DNA of 64,000 nt from the NCBI RefSeq assembly GCF_032854445.1, contig NC_088307.1, positions 28,860,484-28,924,483 of the forward strand, given 5' to 3'. The notes beneath the pieces are model-generated. The model worked only from the letters and a program-made list of their open reading frames with translations. It made no database searches and was not told the DNA's origin. The DNA comes from Liolophura sinensis. Lineage: Eukaryota; Mollusca; Polyplacophora; Chitonida; Chitonidae. The position numbers and the translations under genes are program-made. Position 1 is the stretch's first letter. Each line of letters begins with the position of its first letter. Below, one piece after another: positions 56,698-64,000 of this stretch.

Positions 56698-59600
56698 GTT
56701 TGCGACGTGATAACTAACCTGAATTAATTGCATTTATATTGATTGGTGCATGTTGGTCTCACAAAACCAGGCAAAGGCACACAGACTTGACGGTCTAATT
56801 CATTGAGCCAACTTCATAGTGCTCATGTATGTAGGCTTAGCTGGTCGATCTTTATGTGCTATATCAAAATTCTGACATTCACCGTAACACAGAATCCATC
56901 ACTGCCTCACACACACACACGCCTTACTCCACTGAGGTGGTCTCTAGCCCAAAGCTAGCTGGACAATTGGCCAATTACGTATCGCCATGCATATGTCTAC
57001 GGGGACAATTTCTTTAAAAATAACAGCTCAAACTCTGCCTTACATGTGTCATGCACAGATTCTTAGAAACACAAAAAGTGTGAATATGTCAAATCCAGCA
57101 TGAGTAAACCATCTTGTATTAAATGTTTTAGCATAAAATCAAGCCATATCAATTTTCAAACTTTTGCGCATGAGCGTTGGATGATTGGGGTGTTTTTTTA
57201 ACCCAAAATTCTATGTGGAACTTCTGAGAACTCCTATCTCTCATAGGCCCAGTTGTCTTATTATCAGTAGCTTGTGAAAGGAGCGATAACCCAGGCATCT
57301 ACAAATTTTCCAGTTTTAATTTGAGTGACTTTGATTCACTTTGCAGCGGAAGTCTCTGCAGGCGCATAAGACCGGCAAACAGGACCATCAGCAAGGCAAC
57401 ACACCTCCTGTCAAGAGATGTGAGTTCACGGCATCCCTAGGTGAAACGGGAGCATTAAGTAAACTGTATGTTTGCTTATACTAATCTTTTAGCGTTGCAT
57501 TCAACGCTATATTTCTAATGAGCCTTATTGTAACAAGGATGTTACATTGTAGCAGGACTTTAAATGATTGCACCATTACAGATACATATGCTAGCCATTA
57601 CTTTGCTTACGTTCCACCTTCAGTGGCCTAATGGCTCGAGTGGCCTAATGGTTCGAGTGGCCTAATGGTTCAAATGGCCTAATGGTTAAAGTTACCTAAT
57701 GGTTAAAGTTGCCTACTGGCTCAAGTTGCCAAATGGTTCAAGTTGCCTACTGGCTCAAGTTGCCTAATGGTTCAAGTGGCCTAATGGTTCAAGTGACCTA
57801 ATGGCTCAAGTGGCCTAATGGCTCAAGTGACCTAATGGTTCAAGTGGCCTAATGGCTAAAGTTGCTTAATGGTTCAAGTGGCCTAATGGCTCAAGTGCCT
57901 GATGGTTCATTAGATATACCTGTAGGTGTACAGAGCATACAAGTCAGGTGCTTTATCATGTATCCAGTGCTCTACTGATGAAACATGACTGTACAAAACT
58001 GATGTTGAAATTATTTCTGTTTTTGGGCCAAAGCAGATAGACATTTCCTGTTGTTATCAATGAACTTTAAGGCCAATAGAGGAGTTAATCTAAATGAATG
58101 ATATGATACTTAACGAGATGATTTAAAAGCAGTCATAAATCCCCATGTGCATGGGTTCAGGGGCATGCACGTGGAAATGCTGAAAGCAATTTCGGGCCTT
58201 ATCCAGAAAGTTTAATATGAAACTATTAAACAGATAATTGATAGAATGTTGCCGGCTTATTCTTTGTTATGGTAGTACAGTTTCAGCCACGTTTGAGCAT
58301 CATGCTTCAAATATTTTGTTTTGCAAAGAAGATTAAAGTTTTGGACTTTGTGAAACACTCCTTCTAATGTTTAGCTGAGGCCAAAAAAATTTTCTTCGGC
58401 GAGTGAATTTCATGAGCCTAACAAACCATGTATTGATATTTAAATTCCATGGACAAAGTGAATTTAGGTCAGTTAGCTGAAGTTTTAAAGGAGGACCCAT
58501 TTTCACACTGCTTTGGAAATCAGTATTTCATAATTTTTCTCATATATCGTGTTGCTTTGTGGTGCTAAAATCCATACAATATTATGTGTGAAAAAAGTTG
58601 AGAAATTTGATATATGCTATTATGTTTTGTGAAAGTGGGTCCAGGCTTATACAACATGTCTAAGTTTACCAGTAAAGATTTGATGAGGTTTTTGTCTATT
58701 TCAGTGGCCTCTGAGGCCTCAACAGAAGAGGCCAAGGAAGCAGCTAAAAAACTTCTCAAGTCAGGGGTGAGTTATGAGTGATGAGATCAAAGATGGATAG
58801 TTCATCTATAACTTGTTAAAAGGTTTTACAAACCGTCAAAAGTTTCCCTTAAGACATTGATTTCTCGAAGCAATCAACTTTCAAATCAACTAATATGATG
58901 CCGAAAGTTGATCTTAGACGAATCACACTTGATTTCTTGTTTCCTGTCACTACTAGCATATCATTTTATTAGAACCGAGTATTTCATTTTTTTTTTGCCT
59001 GAAATTTTCTCCGATGGTGAGTTTTCTCAAAAGATGTCAAATGGTGAGATTATTAAGATCATCACCAATACGCTAAAACAATCATTGGAGTATGAATTAG
59101 TTTTGAAAGTTGAAAGTTTGATTACAGATCAGTTTAATTTTATTAATTTGACAACTATTTCAACCTGAATTCCAGATCTCATTGGTCTATCATACATATA
59201 ACAAATGAATGCTTAAATTGATACAATGTTTGTTTCTTTGCCAGATAATAAAATTGAAAGATGATTCCAAAGACAAGCACAGTTTCAAAAGATCCAAAAA
59301 TTTTGAGAAGAAGATGAAGGTATATTAGAATCACATTATTTTTTCCTAAACTTTGGTGAATCTTTGAACTGCCTTTAAACCATTACTCCCTTTTTTCTTA
59401 TCTTCTCCCAAGATCAGCCACGATAGGTCAGTTGGTGAAGCATCAGCTTCAGGGACGGTAGATCCAGGGTCAATCCTGGGTCGGGTCATACCTAATACTT
59501 TAAAAGAGGAAGTTGTAACTTCCTCGCTTGGCTTTTAGCATAAAGGGGATAGTGCAACAACTGGTTGACCTGTATCAGTATAATGGCTCGGGTGGGCGGC

Positions 59601-62600
59601 TGACTTGCCTGTGTTAAGTCATCTCCGTGAAGCAGCACTAGATAAAAGAGTGGTGGAAATCCGTCCTGCAACACGGAGGTACTTTACATGCACTCCAAGC
59701 ACTCTTTCGTCGTCATATGACTGAAAAATTGTTGAGTACAACGTTAAACCCCAAGCACTTACTCACTCCCCATGCTTCCCTTGTTGATTTGATCAGAATA
59801 CTCTTTGGGTATTGGCTATACTGACTCAACAGCCTCTCAGCATGTGGAAACTGAGTTCAAGTCCAGCTTATGCTGGCTTGCTCCCTAGTCGTACATGGGA
59901 AGGTTTGCCAGCAATCTGGGATTGTTGTGGGCTTCCCCAAGGTTCTCCTCACTCACTCACTTTCCTCCCACCATAATGCTGGCCGTCGTTGTATAAATGA
60001 ATATTCTTCAGTGCAATGTTAAACTTTAATCAAATAGATAAATCAAGTGAATGGCAGTGCATGGAATACTCAATCTAGGATAACCCGTTGTCTTATTATT
60101 CAGGATACAGAGAAGACACCCACAGCTGTGGGCTTTCAGCCATTTGCCGCTTTTCACCAAGAAGAGGACGAAAGACGTGATGAGGTCAGTTATTGGTAGG
60201 AATGAACAGTGACCACTTCATGCCACCTGGTCTGTATTTCACCAGTATCGTGGCGATTTCCATGTATCAGCGTAGCTGGCACACTTCACCTAGTCATTTC
60301 CAAGCCTAGGAAGCCTTGAGTCAGTTTCTGGTAGGAATAAACAGAGACCATTTTATGCCACCTTGCCTATATTTCACCAATAATGTGGTGATTTCCATGT
60401 ATCAGCGTAGCTGGCACACTTCACCTAGTGATTTCCAAGCCCTAGATAGCCTTGGGTCAGTTTCTGGTAGGAATAAACAGAGACCATTTTATGCCACCTT
60501 GCCTATATTTCACCAATAATGTGGTGATTTCCATGTATTAGCGTAGCTGGCACACTTCACCTAGTCATTTCCAAGCCCTAGGAAGCCTTGGGTCAGTTTC
60601 TGGTAGGAATAAACAGAGACCATTTTATGCCACCTAGGCTATATTTCACCAGTATTGTGGTGATTTCCATGTATCAGCGTAGCTGGCACACTTCACCTAG
60701 TCATTTCCAAGTCTAGGAAGCCTTGGGTCAGTTTCAGGTAGGAATGAACAGAGACCATTTTATGCCACCTTGCCTATATTTCACCAGTATTGTGGCGATT
60801 TCCATGTATCAGCGTAGCTGGCACACTTCACCTAGTCATTTCCAAGCCTAGGAAGCCTTGAGTCAGTTTCAGGTAGGAATGAACAGAGACCATTTTATGC
60901 CACCTTGCCTATATTTCACCAATAATGTGGTGATTTCCATGTATCAGCGTAACTGGCACACTTCACCTAGTCATTTCCAAGCCCTAGGAAGCCTTGGGTC
61001 AGTTTCTGGTAGGAATGAACAGAGACCATTTTATGCCACCTAGGCTATATTTCACCAGGATTGTGGTGATTTCCATGTATCAGCGTAACTGGCACACTTC
61101 ACCCAGTGATTTCCAAGCCCTAGATAGCCTTGGGTCAGTTTCTGGTAGGAATAAACAGAGACCATTTTATGCCACCTTGCCTATATTTCACCAATAATGT
61201 GGTGATTTCCATGTATCAGCGTAGCTGGCACACTTCACCTAGTCATTTCCAAGCCCTAGGAAGCCTTGGGTCAGTTTCTGGTAGGAATGAACAGAGACCA
61301 TTTTATGCCACCTGGGCTATATTTCACCAGGATTGTAGTGATTTCCATGTATCAGCGTAACTGGCACACTTCACCTAGTGATTTACAAGCCCTAGATAGC
61401 CTTGGGTCAGTTTCTGGTAGAAATGAACAATAACGACTTTTAGAAAGTCAGTAACTGGTGTACATGAGTTCTTTTGTCTATATTTTGAATGGCTTGTAAG
61501 AACAGCAGGCCATTGAGGTGTACAGAGATTAGTGACTAGATAAGGGTGACCAATGTGTAAAACCATTTGCTGTAAGCAGGTTGTGTTTTGGGAGAACAAA
61601 CTAAATACACAGCAGGAGTCATCAACACTGGTAATGGCCAGGCAAGCGAGACGATTTTCCTCAGAGATGAAGCCACAGGAAAAACTTGTTCCTATTCAGT
61701 ACATTGTCAGACATAGTTTGTACTGTATGTGCAAAATGAAAATGAAAGTACATTGTCTGATATAAACCGGCTGCTGTGCTGGGCAAAGTGAAAATCAAAC
61801 TAAGTTGTCAGTATAGACCAGGTATTGTGTTGGGCAAAGGAAAAATTAAAGTATATTGTCTGATGTAGACCAGCTGCTGTTGGGAAAAGTGAACATGAAA
61901 GTATGTTGTCTGATGTAGACCAGCTGCTGTTGGGAAAAGTGAACATGAAAGTATGTTGTCTGATGTAGACCAGCTGCTGTTGGGAAAAGTGAACATGAAA
62001 GTATGTTGTCTGATGTAGACCAGCTGCTGTTGGGAAAAGTGAACATGAAAGTATGTTGTCTGATGTAGACCAGCTGCTGTTGGGAAAAGTGAACATGAAA
62101 GTATATTGTCTGATGTAGACCAGCTGCTGTTGGGAAAAGTGAACATGAAAGTATGTTGTCTGATGTAGACCAGCTGCTGTTGGGAAAAGTGAACATGAAA
62201 GTATGTTGTCTGATGTAGACCAGCTGCTGTTGGGAAAAGTGAACATGAAAGTATGTTGTCTGATGTAGACCAGCTGCTGTTGGGAAAAGTGAACATGAAA
62301 GTATGTTGTCTGATGTAGACCAGCTGCTGTGTTGGGCAAAGCGAAAATAAAAGTATTTTGTTTGATGAAGACTCGCTGCTGTATGGCAAAGTGAAAATGA
62401 AAGTATATTGTCTGATAGAGACCCGCTGCTTTGTTGGGCAAATTGAAAGTGAAACAAGAGGTCATTTATAACAGGCATATACATTTGCTGTATTTGTCCT
62501 AAATTTTGCTTATTCTTTTATTCTTGATTCTAGATTAAGGTATATTTTTCTTGGAATTGTTATTATATAAAAGTTTGTGTGGAAGGTAAGATGATATTAC

Positions 62601-63369
62601 ACTGGAAACGTATATTTCAGCAGCAACAGTAATATTTTATGACATATTATTTGCCTCTAAAAATGCATTTTTATTTCTGTAAAAACAAAGGTAAATTCCA
62701 GATACATATACATGTTTGGTGTTTGCTTGCAGTCTCGACCTCGTGTCAAGAAACTGTACGACAGCTTTGTAGGCTCACGAGAAGGGAGGGAATCCAGGGA
62801 TGGCCGTGAAGGGCGTGATTCCAGAGAAGGCAGAGACAGGAGAGACTCGAGTAAGGACAGAGACCTTCAACCTTTTAAATGCAATATTTCTGCCATCTTG
62901 ATTTGATTGTGGTAATTTATGTGTTTGATTGTGATAATTTATGTGTTTCGTGTGTTAGCTTTGATAGGATGTTTTCAAGAGCAGAGAAATGCTACACGAC
63001 ACCGTAGCGTAGATTTAGTGTAGATTTAATGACATTTTAATTTCTTCCAAGCTAGACTTAGAGAAAGGTGTTGTCAGGTTTGCTGGTTTGGAATTTTCTT
63101 ACATGTACATGTGCATTGTTGTGAGATGAATTAAAAGTTGTTGTTTTTTTCTGTAATCTGTATTACCTACCGACCATTTCCATTAAGACAAAGAAAACTG
63201 TCTTTTTGTTGTTCATAGGGTATGAGCGTGATGACAGACGTGAGAGAGAAGCGCCCAAAAAGGGCAACACAATCTACGTCCATGGTCATGGTGTGAATGA
63301 GGACCTGCTGAGGAAAGCCTTCTGTAATCTGGGCACTATCCTCAACATCTCAGTGGAGAAGGAGAAAAA
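56617..63369 (+). CDS. NELFE: NELFE, negative elongation factor subunit E (partial, 7 exons in window)
   Basis: Coding exons are 56617-56697, 57347-57419, 58705-58766, 59245-59319, 60104-60184, 62733-62850 and 63219-63369. GT-AG introns and phases agree, giving about 213 residues before the window ends inside the RRM. NELF-E is the RNA-binding subunit of the NELF complex that, with DSIF, holds RNA polymerase II in promoter-proximal pause. The N-terminus MVYVNFPVKLTEEEETLQKK matches the human helical region (LSEEEEALQKKFNKLKKK). FKRSKNFEKKMK and VGFQPFAAF match FKRSRTLEGKLK and PTFQPF, and KKLYDSFVGS matches KSLYESFVSS. An RNP2-like NTIYVHG starts the RRM. The Arg-Asp repeat giving the human protein its old name RD is short here, with imperfect GREGRDSREGRDRR units. 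Confidence 0.94.
57347..57419 (+). CDS. NELFE: NELFE coding exon 2
   Basis: 73 nt, TTTGCAG acceptor and GTGAGT donor. It encodes RKSLQAHKTGKQDHQQGNTP and PVKR; human has KKALLALKKQ...GGVKR here. The segment is polar and low in conservation. Confidence 0.88.
57625..57910. repeat. 17-bp minisatellite resembling the SINE A-box, NELFE intron 2
   Basis: About 16 units of GTGGCCTAATGGTTCAA, the same sequence as the A-box head GTGGCCTAATGGTTAGAG of the family 2 SINE. No other SINE sequence accompanies it. Confidence 0.88.
58705..58766 (+). CDS. NELFE: NELFE coding exon 3
   Basis: 62 nt, ATTTCAG acceptor and GTGAGT donor. It encodes LASEASTEEAKEAAKKLLKS plus G, matching human TATATEQAKQLVKSG. Confidence 0.92.
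59245..59319 (+). CDS. NELFE: NELFE coding exon 4
   Basis: 75 nt, phase 0 to 0, TTGCCAG acceptor and GTATAT donor. It encodes IIKLKDDSKDKHSFKRSKNF and EKKMK, matching human AISAIKAETKNSGFKRSRTL. Confidence 0.92.
59410..59772 (+). mobile_element. SINE family 2-like element with a different head, NELFE intron 4
   Basis: Ends TGACTGAAAAATTGTTGAGT and AACGTTAAACCCCAAGCACT like family 2. Its head is GGTCAGTTGGTGAAGCATCA with B-box-like GATCCAGGGTCAATCC, so a related but distinct subfamily. Confidence 0.65.
59820..60050 (+). mobile_element. SINE family 1 in NELFE intron 4
   Basis: Plus-oriented, from the B-box side (GAGTTCAAGTCCAGCTTATG) through CCTCCCACCATAATGCTGGC to GTATAAATGAATATTCTTCA and an AAATAGATAAAT tail. 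It ends about 55 bp before exon 5. Confidence 0.7.
60104..60184 (+). CDS. NELFE: NELFE coding exon 5
   Basis: 81 nt, phase 0 to 0, TTCAG acceptor and GTCAGT donor. It encodes DTEKTPTAVGFQPFAAFHQE and EDERRDE, matching human DPEKGPVPTFQPFQRS. The donor itself begins a 136-bp tandem array. Confidence 0.92.
60185..61432. repeat. NELFE: 136-bp minisatellite, about 9 copies, NELFE intron 5
   Basis: Begins exactly at the exon 5 donor. Units start GGTCAGTTTCTGGTAGGAAT and contain ATTTTATGCCACCTTGCCTA and TTTCCATGTATCAGCGTAGC. Confidence 0.93.
61765..62448. repeat. 50-bp minisatellite, about 13 copies, NELFE intron 5
   Basis: Near-identical units of TGATGTAGACCAGCTGCTGT, TGGGAAAAGTGAACATGAAA and GTATGTTGTC, with diverged end units. 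It follows the 136-bp array directly. Confidence 0.93.
62733..62850 (+). CDS. NELFE: NELFE coding exon 6 (short RD-like region)
   Basis: 118 nt, TTGCAG acceptor and GTAAGG donor. It encodes SRPRVKKLYDSFVGSREGRE followed by SRDGREGRDSREGRDRRDS, an imperfect Arg/Asp/Glu/Gly repeat replacing the long human RD tract. Confidence 0.92.
63219..63369 (+). CDS. NELFE: NELFE coding exon 7, start of the RRM
   Basis: 151 nt, TTCATAG acceptor and GTAAGC donor. It encodes YERDDRREREAPKKGNTIYV, HGHGVNEDLLRKAFCNLGTI and LNISVEKEK. NTIYVHG is the RNP2 strand of the RRM. The exon ends in phase 2 where human continues NCAFVTYE, so the next exon lies outside the window. Confidence 0.92.
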
Positions 63370-64000
63370 GTAAGCTCATTGTCTGAGAAATAAGTCTTCT
63401 TTAATTTTATATATTGTGATTCAGTTAACTGGCGGCTAAAAGATTAGTAAGTCTTATTATTTGTCAGCATGAATTTGATGCATGCGAGGGTTTATACGGA
63501 AACAGGGAAAAAAACACAGAGAAAATGTAGGCACAATTGTCGTGGAAAAAGTGTGCTGGCCAAGTATATCATATTACTCTTGTGATTGGTGGTTAATTGA
63601 TTATCATTATCAAAGTTTATTTTTTTTATACTATTTATAGCTGGATCATGCTTGACCGTTAAAAAATACATTCATAATTTTTTTTTGTGAGGGCAGGGGT
63701 TTATAAAAGTCGCCTGGATGAGCCGGTATTCCATCTGTCGATTGAATGAAGAACTTAATATCTTGTTATGTTTATGTAGTTTAGGTTGTTTTTCTTTTTT
63801 GAAAGAAAAATTCTAAATTTTTACATAAACTCAATTTGAACATCTCCAAAGTTCTGTGAAGCAACCTGTTTGCGTTAGGAGTTATCTCCCTTGTATGGAA
63901 ATCATGTGCGTTGATTTGACTTAAGGCCGGCCTCACACCGTCAAGTTTACTAGAGCCAGAATGTTGCGCAAGAAATTTAGCGGACCGTCACACGTGAGGC

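Overview
This window is animal nuclear DNA. It has GT-AG introns, tRNA-derived SINEs, very many minisatellites and three recognisable metazoan genes with many introns. The frequent TACATGTA/ACATGTAC palindromes, and SINEs with a CACCAATCAAATAAATAAA-type tail, suggest a marine lophotrochozoan, most likely a mollusc. I cannot name the species from sequence alone.

The gene-rich half lies between about 29.9 and 64 kb, and its genes alternate in orientation. (1) A tiny first coding exon of an unidentified minus-strand gene starts at 29,946. (2) HMCES, the SRAP-domain shield of abasic DNA sites, runs on the plus strand from 30,607 to 43,051 in nine coding exons and 397 residues. (3) QTRT2, the accessory subunit of tRNA-guanine (queuine) transglycosylase, runs on the minus strand from 55,858 to 46,710 in eleven coding exons and 411 residues. 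(4) NELFE, the RNA-binding subunit of the negative elongation factor, runs on the plus strand from 56,617, with seven exons visible before it leaves the window inside its RRM. The unknown gene/HMCES and QTRT2/NELFE are head-to-head pairs sharing promoter intervals of about 660 and 760 bp. HMCES and QTRT2 converge on a palindromic poly(A)-signal region near 46,285-46,300. The genes share no pathway; the grouping is architectural.

The first 29.9 kb contains no gene I can identify. It holds minisatellites (units of 23, 35, 32, 63, 44, 39, 29 and 27 bp), SINE fragments, two copies of a foldback element, a second palindromic MITE-like element, microsatellites and a few weak candidate first exons on the minus strand. 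It may be introns or flank of the minus-strand gene that starts at 29,946.

The most striking observations are these. QTRT2 intron 8 looks like a minor-spliceosome (U12) intron with an ATATCCTT donor and a TTTTCTTAAC branch site; only an unusual AT-AA boundary restores the reading frame. The QTRT2 zinc-site exon has had its 5' end and splice acceptor tandemly copied in 63-bp, frame-preserving units. The last exon's stop region has also been copied into the 3' UTR. NELFE intron 5 opens directly into a 136-bp array that copies its own 5' splice site about nine times. Two arrays appear to have been seeded from tRNA-like SINE heads.
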